The translations under genes and the position numbers were made by a program. A stretch of DNA of 64,000 nt from Candidatus Gracilibacteria bacterium (GTDB lineage Bacteria; Patescibacteriota; Gracilibacteria; BD1-5; UBA2023): the NCBI GenBank assembly GCA_028687475.1, contig JAQUAB010000003.1, positions 1 through 64,000 of the forward strand. Direction: 5' to 3'. The notes below the pieces were generated by a model, which saw only the letters and a program-made list of their open reading frames with translations, was not told the DNA's origin and made no database searches. Below, piece after piece: positions 45,201 to 55,945 of the stretch (its first letter is position 1; the number at the start of each line of letters is the position of its first letter).

Positions 45201-46968
45201 AAAAGAATCTTCGAAAATCAGCATATTCATCGAAATGACGAATCATCTCCAGAAACTCAAAAAAGACTGGAAGGTGCTTGGTTTTATGCTCATACTCCTC
45301 GTCGCATCCATCTCGAGCGAACCGTATTTTTATCGATGGCTCATCGGCAGTCTCGAACAACAGAAATGATTGAAGGATCTTTTTATTATTATCGGCATCT
45401 GGACGTGTGTGGGGATTTTTACAATATTCATCCGATATGCTTATGGGATGCGAATTCTGAATAAGGCTATGGAAGACTGGGGAATCTTTCTTATGCGTAT
45501 CATGAAGAAGATGCACGGGCTTCCGATAGAATATCATCGCAATATCCAAGCGGGAGAAAAACAGAAAATCGTCGATCGTTCTGCAGAAGCAGTCTGGTCA
45601 GTCGCAGACAATCTCATCCTTGCGGTTCTACCACAGATTCTTGTATTTATCACACTTCTTATTTCTGGACTCGTCATCGATCCGTTTTTCACGCTTATTT
45701 GTCTTCTTTTTCTACCAGTCGGAATTCTCGGTGTTTTCTATTTCGGTCGTCAGGCTCATAGCAACCAGCGTATTGCGAACAAGAAATGGGATCGTATGTA
45801 TGATCGGCTTGTAGATAGCATTATCAATCTTCCCGTTATCCGGATTTTTGCACGCAATGAGACAGAATACCATATCATGCAGGAACGGCTCGATGCTGGG
45901 AATCAAGCACAGATGTCCGTCCGAAAAAACTGGAGCCAATTCAATGCGTTCGGAAGATTTTTCACGATCCTTGCGAAACTTATCACTATCTCTGGTGGTG
46001 GAATTCTGATGTACATGGGAAAAACTGATTATGCGACTTTTTTCTTCTTCATCTCATTCACGGATCGCATCTATTCTCCGATAATGGAAATCTTCCAAGT
46101 GATTCAATGAAGCATGCGTGATATAGCCTACTATGAGAAAGCAAAGGAAGTGTTCGAGATGGAGAGCGAGAAAGATACTGGCACACGGATTCTCCAAAAG
46201 ATAGAGAAAAGTGTAACCTTCCAGAATCTCTTTTTTTCCTATCCTTCCAATGATCGTGAAGTACTTTCAGATATTGATTTCGAGATCAAAAAATGACAAC
46301 GCATCGCGCTCGTCGGACATACTGGAAGTGGAAAATCCACGATCATCCAGCTCCTCATGCGTTTCTATGAGCCAAGCAAAGGAAAGATTCTCATCGATGG
46401 AACGGATATTTATGATTTCTCACTCGAGAGTTATCGTCAGAAGTTCGCTGCCGTGTTCCAGGATACAACACTCTTCAATGAAACTATCCGACACAATCTC
46501 GAATACGTGCGCGATGGCATCACGGAGAAAGAGCTCGAAAAAGCAGCACGCCAAGCGAATATCTTGGAATTCATCGAATCTCTCCCAGAAAAATGGGAAA
46601 CCCAAGTCGGTGAACGCGGACTCAAACTCTCTGGAGGGGAGAAACAACGTATCGCTATCGCTCGTGCGATTCTCGCCAATCCTGAGATCCTCATCCTCGA
46701 TGAAGCAACCAGTGCACTCGATACCAAGACGGAGAAGCTCGTACAATGAGCTTTCGACAACCTCATGGAAGGCCGCACCAGTATCATCATAGCACATCGA
46801 CTCTCGACGATCATGAATGCGGATATCATCTATCTCATGGAAAAGGGTCGCATCCTCGCGAAATGAACCCATGCAGAACTCTATAAAATCTCTCCAGAAT
46901 ACCGTGAGATGGTCGATCTCCAGCATGATGGAATCGTCGGAGAAGAAGATGAGGAAAATAATTCTTAG
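45193..46968 (+). CDS. ABC exporter, MsbA-like (fused TMD-NBD)
   Basis: 591 residues. Five to six membrane helices in the first 330 residues, then the ATPase domain with Walker [10 protein letters not shown] (375-383), Q-loop FQDTTLF, signature LSGGEKQR (479-486), Walker [12 protein letters not shown] (500-510) and H-loop AHRLSTI. Probably a lipid, peptide or drug exporter working as a homodimer. Coupled to murG by an 8-base overlap, which hints at an envelope precursor. TGA is Gly before LKDLF, SMRDIA, QRIALVG, AFDNL and THAEL. Confidence 0.93.
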
Positions 46969-46980
46969 TACAAAAATATC

Positions 46981-47403
46981 ATGGAACACAGTATCCCTCC
47001 TTGCTTTTACCGCATTTCTATAAAAGCACTCATTCTCAATGAGGAAAAGAAGTTCCTCCTCTCCAAGGAAAAGAACTGAATCTGGGATCTTCCTGGAGGA
47101 TGACTGGATGAATGAGAAGATATATCAACTTGTTTGAAACGAGAATTACTTGAAGAAATGTGATTAGAAATTATTCAACATGAATCTCAACCCTGTTATT
47201 TCCTTAAATTTACAGGAAAGAGTTGAAAAGAAAAAGTGAATGCACTCTATGTAACTTCTGTAAAAGACCTCAATTTTATACCATCTGATGAATGTATAGA
47301 AATCGGATTTTATGACATTGAGGAAGCGAAGAGTCTCGAAACATATCCAAATGTGCAAGAATTTCTGAGTCTCTATAATCCGAACAATCATGGCAACCGA
47401 TAA
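46981..47403 (+). CDS. Nudix hydrolase, TGA-rich
   Basis: 140 residues. Nudix box GGGLDEGEDISTCLKRELLEEMGL around residues 41-64: the third, seventh and penultimate positions (all Gly in the pattern) are TGA codons, as is the Gly before IWDLPGG. This is one of the cleanest demonstrations of code 25 in the window, because no standard-code frame contains the motif. Substrate unknown. Overlaps the TfoX-like gene by 14 bases. Confidence 0.9.
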
Positions 47404-47716
47404 ATCCACTCTCGAATACTTTCTCGAACTTCTCTCCGATATTCCTGATCTTCATGCGAAAGCAATGTTCGGGGAATATGGGATATATTCCTGAGAAAAA
47501 ATGTTTGCACTTGCCTGTGACAATACCCTTTTCTTCAAGACTTTTCCAGAAACTGTAGGACTCTTCGAAGATACCGAGACAAAAGCCTATCCATGAAGTA
47601 AAAATACCGCGCCAATGAATGCTGACTGGATAGAAAATCGAGAAGAACTCACGAAAGTAGCACTTCTCACCATATCATTCGCACCGATCCCAAAGGCTAA
47701 AAAGAGAAAGTGTTAG
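47390..47716 (+). CDS. TfoX N-terminal-domain protein
   Basis: 108 residues. Pattern of the TfoX N-terminal domain: HAKAMFGEYGIYSGEKMFALACDNTLFFKT, then TAPMNADWIENREELTKVALLTI. TfoX/Sxy regulates competence in gamma-proteobacteria, but short stand-alone domains like this are widespread and of unknown function. Two TGA codons are Gly (IYSG, YPGS). Converges with the photolyase gene, their stop ends overlapping by four bases. Confidence 0.82.
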
Positions 47717-49032
47717 ACTCACTTATATCGTTCTCGTGCTTCCCTCGCACTCTCTTTTTGATCAATAATAGGAGGACAGTATCTTCCCTTCAGATTCAAT
47801 GTATGAATATCTTTCGGAGTGACTCATTCAAGCTCTGGGAGATATCTTTTTATGAATTTCGCCTCTGGATCAAATTTCTCTGACTGCAAAAGAGGATTGA
47901 ATATCCGCACTGGTTTCGGATCTGCACCAACCGATGCGCTCCACTGCCAGTTCCCAATATTCACCGCCTCATCATAATCGATGAGATATTTTTTGAACCA
48001 TTTTTCCCCGATTCTCCAGTCTATACCGAGATTTTTCGTGAGAAATGATGCGACAACCATACGAAGTCGATTATGCATCCAATTCGTCTCGATAAGCTGT
48101 CTGATAGCGGCATCCACAAGGGGATATCCTGTCTTTCCAGCTTCGAATTGTTGCCATTCATAACTCGATGTATCATTTTCCCAGATGATATTTCTCTTCC
48201 GCTCCTGGAATTCGAGGTCATATGTCCATGGAAAATAATACGCAATATGATACCAGAATTCTCTCCAGATAATCTCAGATAATAACACGGGATTGTCACA
48301 TACTTTGCTATATATCTCACGAATAGAAAATACCCCAAACCGTATATATGGAGAGAATTGAGTCGAACCATCTATCGATGGAATATTTCGCGTTTCCTCA
48401 TAGGAAGAAAAATCCTTTTCTATGCGAGTTAATCAGAATGACATACCCCAATATGGATGATGCGGAATAGTTATAACCTCAGATATCTCCTTTCTCTCGG
48501 ATGGTATGAACCACTTTGTACCACCTCACTGGAATTCTTTGATACCGAGTCTCTCTGGATGGGCAAGAAGGAATTTCTTCCACAACATCGAATACGGAGT
48601 GAATACTTTCCTCTGTTCGCATTCTTGAGGCTCTACCAGCAGAAAATCCTGAAAACTGTAAAAAACTACATTTTTCTGATCACAAATAGAAAGAATATTA
48701 TCATCTCGTATCTTTCCACGAGGAGAATACGAAGTATTCGTATAGATAGCATTGATCGAATACCGTGCAATCAGTTCAGACACAATTTCTTCTGGTTTCC
48801 CAGAATATACTGTCACCCTCCCTCAGAATTTTTGAAGCTCCTGATCTATATATTCCAGTGCCTCACGGATGAATCCAAATCGAGAATCACTCCTTCAGAA
48901 ATCCTCTATAGCTCGAATATCATGAATAAATATAGGAAATACCTCTTCTGAATTCTGCATGGCTGCAAGAAGAGCCGTATTATCTCTCGTACGAATATCC
49001 TGACGGAATATGAAGAGTGAACGCTTGTGCAT
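47713..49032 (-). CDS. phr: Deoxyribodipyrimidine photolyase
   Basis: 439 residues. Uses light and FAD to split pyrimidine dimers in DNA. Seen: N-terminal Rossmann antenna domain (SLFIFRQDIRTRDNTALLAA), TQFSPYIRFGVFSIREIY, SEIIWREFWYHIAYYFP, and the FAD-binding block GKTGYPLVDAAIRQLIETNWMHNRLRMVVASFLTKN, then YLIDYDEAVNIGNWQWSASVGADPKPVRIFNP. TGA gives Gly at four places. A light-dependent enzyme implies periodic exposure to light or retention of an acquired gene. CPD class I type is most likely. Confidence 0.95.
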
Positions 49033-49053
49033 AGGCATATAATATCCAAAAAC

Positions 49054-49080
49054 AAAAAGTCCTCAATGGACTTTTATAAG
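49054..49080 (-). terminator. Terminator of the cyclophilin gene
   Basis: Minus strand AAAAGTCC, 5-base loop, GGACTTTTTG. The stop codon of the cyclophilin gene lies in the upstream arm. Confidence 0.75.
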
Positions 49081-49547
49081 AGAACAGTTGCTTTTTCGAT
49101 TTTCGCTTCCATTTTTGGTCGATCATTCCCATCGACAGGAAGTCGTTCGATCTCATCCACCACATCCATCCCCTCGACCACTTGTCCGAAGATACTATGT
49201 TTCCCATCGAGAAAACTCGCATCCTCAGTCGTGACGATGAAGAACTGAGAACCATTCGTGTTACGACCAGCGTTCGCCATAGAAATCACACCACGTTTGT
49301 GAGTGAGATTGCGGTCAAATTCATCTTCGAAGGCACGATGCCAGAGGGATTTCCCACCACGACCTGTTCCTGTCGGATCCCCACCTTGGATCATGAAGTC
49401 ACGAATCACACGATGAAAAATAATTCCATCGTAGTATCCTTGTTTTGCAAGCCCGATGAAGTTCTCCACCGCCTTTGGTGCTGACTGTGGAAAGAGTTCG
49501 ATAGTGATATCTCCGAAGTTTGTGGAGAGAAGGATTTTTGGGTTCAT
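49074..49547 (-). CDS. ppiB: Peptidyl-prolyl cis-trans isomerase, cyclophilin type
   Basis: 157 residues, about the size of a bare cyclophilin domain. Seen: GDITIELFPQSAPKAVENFIGLA, YYDGIIFHRVIRDFMIQGGDPTGTGRGG, GVISMANAGRNTNGSQFFIVT and HSIFGQVVEGMDVVDEIE. The catalytic Arg lies in FHRVIRDF. No signal peptide, so cytosolic. No TGA codon. Assists protein folding at proline peptide bonds. Confidence 0.96.
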   Translation of the reverse strand: MNPKILLSTNFGDITIELFPQSAPKAVENFIGLAKQGYYDGIIFHRVIRDFMIQGGDPTGTGRGGKSLWHRAFEDEFDRNLTHKRGVISMANAGRNTNGSQFFIVTTEDASFLDGKHSIFGQVVEGMDVVDEIERLPVDGNDRPKMEAKIEKATVLL

Positions 49548-49879
49548 AAGAAAAATATGTATTAATTAAGTTATTGCTTCTTTATTTTGTTGAATTTCTA
49601 GATTTTCTCATCGAGAATTTCCGTAAAAAATCGAAACTGCTTGAGCGACAGCGAGTTTTTCGATTTTAGGAAATCGAGATAAAAGAAAATCAGAAATGAG
49701 ACAACGAAAGAAGGACTTTTGGTACTTTTGGTTACAAAAGTACAGATAGCAGAGGGAAAATAATCAAAAACAAGAAATTCGAGGAAGAAAAGTTTTTTCG
49801 ATAGGAGTTTACTGATTTTGTAAATGACTGAGAAAATAATTTTTCTGACAATGAGGTTCGAAGTTTTTCAGTATTTCTA
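49548..49879. other. Gene-free stretch between ppiB and ybaB
   Basis: 332 bases without a supported gene. AT-rich. Contains a short inverted repeat, GTACTTTTG with CAAAAGTAC (about 49720-49742), next to a direct TTTTGGT duplication, and AAAATCGAAAC/GTTTTTCGATTTT-type inverted segments near 49625-49670. No promoter was convincing. Confidence 0.45.
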
Positions 49880-50179
49880 TTACATTCCAGGAATGTTCAA
49901 TCCCATCTGACCCATAACCCCACGCATTCGATCTGCAGCGATTTCTTGAGCCTTTTTCATACCCTTATTGATGGCTTCAGTGATTGCTTTTTCGAGTTTT
50001 GCTTTATCCTTGAGGATAGACTCATCTTCGATAACTGTAGATACAACCTTGAGCTGACCATCTATAGTCACAACCACACCATCCACTTCTGCTTCGATGT
50101 GAGTATTAGAGAGCTCTTCTTGAATCTTCTGAGCTTGTTGTTGGAGCTTCATGAGCTCTTGTGCTTGTTTGAAATCCAT
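49880..50179 (-). CDS. ybaB: YbaB/EbfC nucleoid-associated protein
   Basis: 99 residues. Typical family layout: N-terminal coiled-coil helix (AQELMKLQQQAQKIQEELS), central sheet (IEAEVDGVVVTIDGQLKVVSTVI), and LEKAITEAINKGMKKAQEIAADRM. A small DNA-binding dimer, often next to recR or dnaX, neither of which is here. No TGA codon. Confidence 0.93.
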   Translation of the reverse strand: MDFKQAQELMKLQQQAQKIQEELSNTHIEAEVDGVVVTIDGQLKVVSTVIEDESILKDKAKLEKAITEAINKGMKKAQEIAADRMRGVMGQMGLNIPGM

Positions 50180-50244
50180 ATGAAAATATTAGGTTTTAGG
50201 ATGACGGAATCTTAGGGAAAAAATAAAAAAAAGCAATTTCTCTA

Positions 50245-50952
50245 TTATTTTTTCCAGAATGAATAGAGTATACTCATACATATGAGACTGCTCCAAAAAG
50301 CCAGAATCACTTCAAGATTCGGATGAGCTATCCAGATACCATAAGCAGCCCAAAAAAAAACGAAAGAAATAATATACGCACGATACCGGAACTGATAATA
50401 AAACACAAAAAGAGAAATAGAACTCAATGCTCCAATAGTCCAATATTTCTCTGGAATACTATTGCCGATAAATCCAATAGAAATAAGCCAAATAGTCATA
50501 TTCGCAAGTACTGCAATATTGATCCAACCAAACGTCAGTTCAATACTCCACTTCAATATTGGATGACTTTTTCGCGAAGACAAAAACACATCCATCATCA
50601 GTCCGAAAATCATCAATAAAATCATACACGCAATCCCCACCATGTTGAATCCCCATGGAATCAACCAGACGGCACTGAGAAAAATAGCAAATGCATACTT
50701 CGAAAGAATACGTTCCTCGGAAGAATTGCTCGCTTGAGCGAAGAACGCGAAATATATTCATACAAGAATCCATGATGCATATATCACTGACCAAATAGCA
50801 AATGTGATTCCAGCAGGCGTGATCTGAGTCGGATGCATCGCAGAAATATCTGCTTGTGTCATGCCTCAGATGAGATATGGAGAACCCGGAACACTCACCA
50901 AAGTACTGAATCCAATCACCAAGAGAGATGTGATAAGCAGAATATATTTCAT
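50245..50952 (-). CDS. TspO/MBR-like multi-helix membrane protein
   Basis: 235 residues with about seven hydrophobic helices. The N-terminal ADISAMHPTQITPAGITFAIWSVIYASWI resembles the opening of TspO-related, tryptophan-rich membrane proteins (PT-ITPAG-FAIW). The rest (LIPWGFNMVGIA, FGWINIAVLANMTIW) keeps the aromatic-rich helix pattern. TspO proteins bind porphyrins or sterols; ligand here unknown. Two TGAs are Gly (YLIGGM and the LVGI region). 27 bases before the miaB stop. Confidence 0.6.
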
Positions 50953-50979
50953 ACAAGAAAAATAATAGAAAACTAAAAG

Positions 50980-52473
50980 CTATTGAAGTACTTCTCCTCT
51001 GAGTGCCCATCCATCAAGTCGATCGATTTTCACTTTTACAATGTCGCCAACCTTTATCTCTCATCGTTCATCTCTCATCGTTCATCTCTCTATATACACT
51101 TCCTTCCAGTTCCGCGTCCGTCCGACGAGCATATCATCTTTTGCAGTTCCAGATATCAGGATATCTTCTTCTCGACCGACCATGAGGAGATTCCTCTCTC
51201 GCACAGTCTCACGGAGAATATCATTGAGAATATTCCATCTGCGAGCCTTCTCTGCTGGCGATATATCATCTGCATATTTATCAGTTGCGATGGTTCCAGA
51301 ACGTGGAGAATAGCGCGCGATAAATGCGAAATCAAACTGACATTCTCGCATCGCCGTTGCAGTTGCCTGGAATTCTTCCTCAGTCTCTCATGGAAATCCG
51401 ACAATAATATCCGTCGAGATGGAGAAAAGTGAATCACGACCTCGAAGATATTCTACCTGCGCCTTGAAATCAGCATAGGTATGCTTACGGTTCATTCGAC
51501 GAAGCATCGTATCGGAACCAGATTGGAGCGCAAAATGGAGATAATTGCACATTTTCGGAAGTTCGAAGTGAGCATCGAGAATATCCTTCGTCATATCATG
51601 TGGATTCGACGAAGTGAAGCGAATACGATCGAGTCCATCGATAGTATTTATTTCTTCAAGCAGTTCACGGAATGGTGTTTTCACATCCTTGTTCGTCCAT
51701 GTGAGTTCATCAGGATTCCAGAGCTTCGCCTTTGTCTCTTTTCCATAGCTATTCACATTCTGCCCGAGCAGTGTGATTTCTCGACTTCCGCCCTGCACTA
51801 CCTCCCGAATCTCTGTGATAATGTCTTCTTGTGCACGACTCACTTCCCTTCCGCGTGTATGGGGCACGATACAATACGTACAGAAGTTATCACATCCCGT
51901 CTGGATGATGATATTCGCACTCGCAGGGTTCTCCTGAAGCTGTCTGACGGCGAGATATTCATTGAACTTCGCATCATTTCCGATATCTTCACTCGTTATG
52001 AGCGAGAGAATCTTGGTGAGAAATGATACTTCCTCAATACGAAATGTAAAATCTATAGAATCTGAACGGAGAAAGAGTTCATCATCATAATTCGTCAGTG
52101 AATCTGATGACTCAAGGAGTGTAATATGCTTTGTTCCATGCCGTTTATACTGTTCATCATTCATCGTTCATCGTTTATTCACCAGGTATCGCTTCGCCAT
52201 TCCCGTCTTTCGTACCATACAACCCGTGATACCAAAAAGAACCTCCATTCCTGTCTTATGAGTCTTGTGATATCGTTCAATCTCGTGCATAAATCCAAAA
52301 ACGCGATCTTCTCCCTTTTGACGGACAGAACACGTATTCATGATAACAATATCCGCCTTCACAGGATCAATCACCTTGCGCAATCCAGCAGACATAAGGA
52401 TCATATTGATTTTCTCGCTATCAGCATAGTTCATCTGACACCCGAAGGTTTTGATGTGAAAGGTTTTGAGCAT
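50980..52473 (-). CDS. miaB: tRNA-2-methylthio-N6-dimethylallyladenosine synthase
   Basis: 497 residues. Radical-SAM methylthiotransferase modifying A37 of tRNAs that read UNN codons. Seen: FHIKTFGCQMNYADSEKI, VIMNTCSVRQKGEDRVFG, FGITGCMVRKTG (cluster cysteines), QTGCDNFCTYCIVPHTRGREVSR (radical-SAM CxxxCxxC), EITLLGQNVNSYG, LHFALQSGSDTMLRRMNRKHT, DIIVGFPGETEEEF and a C-terminal TRAM domain. Two heptamer arrays add VNKRGTMNDEQYK and ERGTMRDERGEI segments. TGA gives Gly in FPGE, a conserved position. Confidence 0.95.
51057..51090 (-). repeat. Heptamer tandem array in miaB, 3' part
   Basis: TCATCGT and TCATCTC alternate for four units plus a partial (plus-strand view). The coding strand reads GATGAACGATGAGA, lying just before the TRAM domain. 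Confidence 0.75.
52153..52173 (-). repeat. Heptamer tandem array in miaB, 5' part
   Basis: Three consecutive copies of TTCATCG/TTCATCA (plus-strand view), the same unit as the array 1.1 kb away in the same gene. Confidence 0.75.
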
Positions 52474-52576
52474 AAAAAGTTTTTGACATCGAAGTAGAGG
52501 CGAGTGTATCGAAAAACGTTATTTTGTAAACCTCGCATGAGTACAAAATGTGTATACGGGAGTAAAAAGAATAGCA

Positions 52577-52604
52577 TTGTAAAATCAACTTGGGAACATA
52601 TAAT
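52577..52604 (+). promoter_or_regulatory. Likely promoter of ftsA-ftsZ
   Basis: TTGTAA at 52577-52582 and TATAAT at 52599-52604 with a 16-base spacer, about 95 bases before the ftsA ATG. The intergenic region 52474-52699 shows no gene. Confidence 0.45.
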
Positions 52605-52699
52605 ATGTCTAACAAATTCACACACAAATACACATATTCGCTTCAGGAATAGCATTCCTAAGAGTAAAGATTTTATACACCTAATTTTCTCTACAATAT

Positions 52700-53938
52700 A
52701 TGGTATCTGGAGAACAACTCGTAGCCATAGATATAGGCAGCTCGAAAATAAAAGCCGTGATAGGCGAATGGAATGATGAAAAGAAACTCCGAATCCTTGG
52801 TGTTGGTATTGCGGAATCCCGCGGTATCCGCAAAGGAAATATCCTCGATATGGAGGAATTCAAGAATAATCTCGATATCGCCCTTGGTGATGCTGAGAAA
52901 ATGACAGGAGAACAAGTTTCTCATATCTGTCTCGGTGTTTCTGGTGTTCATATCGATATCACTCGTCGTTCTGGTATTGTCGCTGTCGCAGGACTCGACG
53001 TCACAGAAGATGACGTAAATCGTGCACTCGATATGAGTCAGAATGGTGTCGACCTCATGAATCGTAGTGTACTGAAGGTTATACCTGAGAGCTTTTCTCT
53101 CGATCTCGAGAGTGGTATCAAGAATCCTGTCGGAATGAGTGGAAAAAAACTCGAAGTTCGCAGTCATATTATTTCTATGGGAGCGAATATTCTCTCGAAT
53201 ATCAAGAAGTGAGTATTCGATGTTGGTGTAGAGATTATGGATATTTATCCGAATATTCTCGCAGTTGGCGAAGCAATGCTTTCTCGTCGTCAGAAAGAAC
53301 TCGGTGCTGTGGCTATCGATATTGGTTCAAGTGCTACCAATATTGCCGTCTATGAAGAAGGTGCACTTATATATGCGGCCGTTGTACCTATCGGTGGTGA
53401 ACATGTGACGAGTGATCTTGCTCTCGGACTTCGCATTTCTATCGATACTGCTGAACGTCTGAAGCTCGAATATGGAGATCTCAACTTCGGTGAAGGCATG
53501 AAGCCAGACTACGATGAAGAAATTGATCTCTCGAAACTCTCATCCATAGATACTACAACTGTATCTCGTCGATTCATGAATGATATCATCCGTGCACGAT
53601 ATGAGGAAATCTTCCATCATGTCATCATGGAACTCAAGCAAGTTGGTCGCGATGGAATGCTTCCTGAGGGTGCTGTTCTCACTGGAGGAGCTGCAAAAAT
53701 GCGTGGGCTCGTGGATCTTGCTCGTGATTATCTCAGACTTCCGGCATGTATCGGCGTTCCGGAAGAAATCGACGGAGTCAGTGGAACATCTATCAGCGAT
53801 CCAATCTATACCGCTGTTGTGGGCACATTGCTTCTCGCTCAGAAATACGGAGCAGCACGAAAACAATTCAAAATCAATTTTTCGTTTGGAAGTGCACTCA
53901 CCTCACTGAAAAATCTTTTCAAAAAAATTATTCCATAA
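52700..53938 (+). CDS. ftsA: Cell division protein FtsA
   Basis: 412 residues. Actin-like ATPase that tethers FtsZ to the membrane. Seen: LVAIDIGSSKIKAVIGEW (phosphate 1), GVSGVHIDITRRSGIVAV (1C domain), AVAIDIGSSATNIAVYEEGALIYAAVVPIGGEHVTSDLA (phosphate 2), GAVLTGGAAKMRGLVDLARDYL, and a C-terminal amphipathic helix (LTSLKNLFKKIIP) that serves as membrane anchor. Only one TGA (Gly, in KKGVFDVG). Operon with ftsZ, 36 bases apart. Confidence 0.96.
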
Positions 53939-53974
53939 AAGCTCAAAATCTATAATCCCTAATCATTCCTTTCT

Positions 53975-55285
53975 ATGTCTACTTCTTCCACTTCAAGTGA
54001 AGATCGTCTCAAGAAACTTCTTCGAACCAATATGAATCCTACTCCTACTCCCACTCCAACTCCTCAGACACATGTTGAAGTAAATGTTGGCTATATTTCT
54101 CCTGTTGCAAATATCAAGGTTGTTGGTATTGGCGGTGGTGGAAACAATGCCGTCAATCGTATGATTGATTCTGGTATTGAAGGTATCGAGTTTATCGCTG
54201 TCAATACTGATGCTCAGGCACTTTTCACATCGAAAGCTCCAACTCGCATCAATATCGGTCGAGCAACCACTCGTGGACTTGGTGCTGGTGCCAATCCTGA
54301 TACAGGAAAAAAAGCTGCAGAAGAATCAAGCGAAGAAATCAAACAAGCACTCACTGGTGCTGACATGGTATTCATCACTTGTGGACTGGGTGGTGGAACT
54401 GGTACTGGTGCTGCGCCTATCGTAGCCGAGATTGCGAAATCTCTTGGCGCACTCGTTGTGGGTGTTGTGACTAAGCCATTCGCATTCGAAGGTCAACGTC
54501 GTAGTGCTCAGGCATTCGAAGGATTCGAGACACTCAAGGAAAAAGTAGATACACTTATCACGATTCCGAACGATAAGATTCTTTCTATCATCGACAAAAA
54601 AACTCCACTTCTCGAAGCATTCCATGTTGCTGATGAGATTCTCAAGCAAGGTGTACAAGGTGTTTCTGACCTCATTACCCATCCTGGACTCATCAATGTC
54701 GACTTCGCTGATGTACGTTCTGTCATGGAAAATGCTGGTTCTGCTCTCATGGGAATCGGATATGGAAGCGGTGAGAATCGTTCTATTGAGGCGGCTCGAT
54801 CTGCTATCGAGTCTCCACTTCTCGAGCTCTCTATCAATGGTGCAAAGGGACTCCTCCTCAACATCACTGGTGGTACAGACCTTTCTATGTTCGAAGTGGA
54901 CGAAGCATCCCGTCTCATCACAGAAGCATGTGACCCAAATGCAAATATCATCTTCGGTACTTCTATCGATGAGCAATACACAGGTGAAATCAAGATTACT
55001 GTGATTGCAACAGGATTCTCAGAAGAAACCAATGCACAACTCGGAAGCATGAATCGTGGTGGATTCGGACAATCTGGAATCTTCGGAAAGGCTCCAGCTC
55101 AATCACAACCAAATCGTACAGAACCATCATTTGGTGCAGCTCGACCTATTGGCGGAGGACAGACTTCGCTCATGGGAAACAACAATCATGGCAATAACTC
55201 TCATACTCCTCAGCAAGCCCAAGCTCCAGTACCAGAAAATGACTACGATGTTCCAGCATTTCTCAGAAATAAACTTCAGAAGTAA
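53975..55285 (+). CDS. ftsZ: Cell division protein FtsZ
   Basis: 436 residues. Tubulin-like GTPase forming the division ring. Seen: [17 protein letters not shown], the tubulin signature [12 protein letters not shown] (about 138-148), [32 protein letters not shown] and a C-terminal tail DVPAFLRNK that matches the FtsA-binding peptide. A Thr/Pro repeat ([12 protein letters not shown]) lies at residues 21-32. Not a single TGA codon despite being glycine-rich. Followed by a strong terminator. Confidence 0.98.
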   Translation: MSTSSTSSEDRLKKLLRTNMNPTPTPTPTPQTHVEVNVGYISPVANIKVVGIGGGGNNAVNRMIDSGIEGIEFIAVNTDAQALFTSKAPTRINIGRATTRGLGAGANPDTGKKAAEESSEEIKQALTGADMVFITCGLGGGTGTGAAPIVAEIAKSLGALVVGVVTKPFAFEGQRRSAQAFEGFETLKEKVDTLITIPNDKILSIIDKKTPLLEAFHVADEILKQGVQGVSDLITHPGLINVDFADVRSVMENAGSALMGIGYGSGENRSIEAARSAIESPLLELSINGAKGLLLNITGGTDLSMFEVDEASRLITEACDPNANIIFGTSIDEQYTGEIKITVIATGFSEETNAQLGSMNRGGFGQSGIFGKAPAQSQPNRTEPSFGAARPIGGGQTSLMGNNNHGNNSHTPQQAQAPVPENDYDVPAFLRNKLQK

Positions 55286-55290
55286 TAGAT

Positions 55291-55321
55291 AATCCCTCTC
55301 ACATCTTGAGAGGGATTTTTT
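55291..55321 (+). terminator. Terminator after ftsZ
   Basis: AATCCCTCTC, 7-base loop, GAGAGGGATT and a T-run: perfect 10-base stem. Confidence 0.9.
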
Positions 55322-55360
55322 ACTCATAGTTGTTCAAGACTTTCCTAAGTTAGATAAAAA

Positions 55361-55789
55361 CTATTTCATTTCACCTTCTGAAGTCTGTTCTTGAATTATC
55401 CTATTTATAGTGTTCCATAAGTCACCAAGTCAATCGACTTTATCTAAATAACTATATACTCTCTGGTTTTGATTCGCACTCTCTGGAGGATTTGCAGTCA
55501 AAACAAGAATGACTATATCATGAAATTTCGTACCTAAAATTTCCACAGCTTTGTCAGCATTCCATTGTGCTCGTTCTCAAATCTGAGTTGGAAAATTACC
55601 GTCAAGTATTGCAATATCAATGTGTTTATCTCGTATTGCTTCTTGCATAGCATGCAATGTACTTACAGAAACAAGTGTAGATCATTGAGGCATTCTACGT
55701 GGGAAAAACATCTGAACTGGCTCTAACCAATCGCGCTCATCATCTTCGACATGTAATACCCTGACAGCCTTTCAAATAGTCTCTGACAT
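55361..55789 (-). CDS. Stand-alone response-regulator receiver-like protein
   Basis: 142 residues, readable only under code 25 (five TGAs). Receiver-domain pattern: VRVLHVEDDERDWLEPV (acidic pocket), DIAILDGNFP (phospho-acceptor Asp region), IVILVLTANPP (Thr/Ala switch) and YLDKVDG (conserved Lys). No output domain, like CheY or Spo0F. No histidine kinase is in the window. Stop is TAG at 55361. Ends 40 bases from the ftsZ terminator, convergent. Confidence 0.8.
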
Positions 55790-55945
55790 AGTAAGATTAA
55801 GAATAAAGAATAAGTGCTTATGATTTTAATTGAGAGAGAGAATGTCAATTTTATTTTATAAATATAAGTATTGTCAACTCACACTTCCCATATAGCTCGA
55901 CTTTCTTCATTTTTTCGATAGAGTATTTCGCATAATACACCTTCT

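Noticed and set aside
46951-47023. Short frame starting at an ATG inside the end of the ABC exporter
   Set aside because: Ends at TAA after 24 codons; the Nudix gene starts in another frame at 46981.
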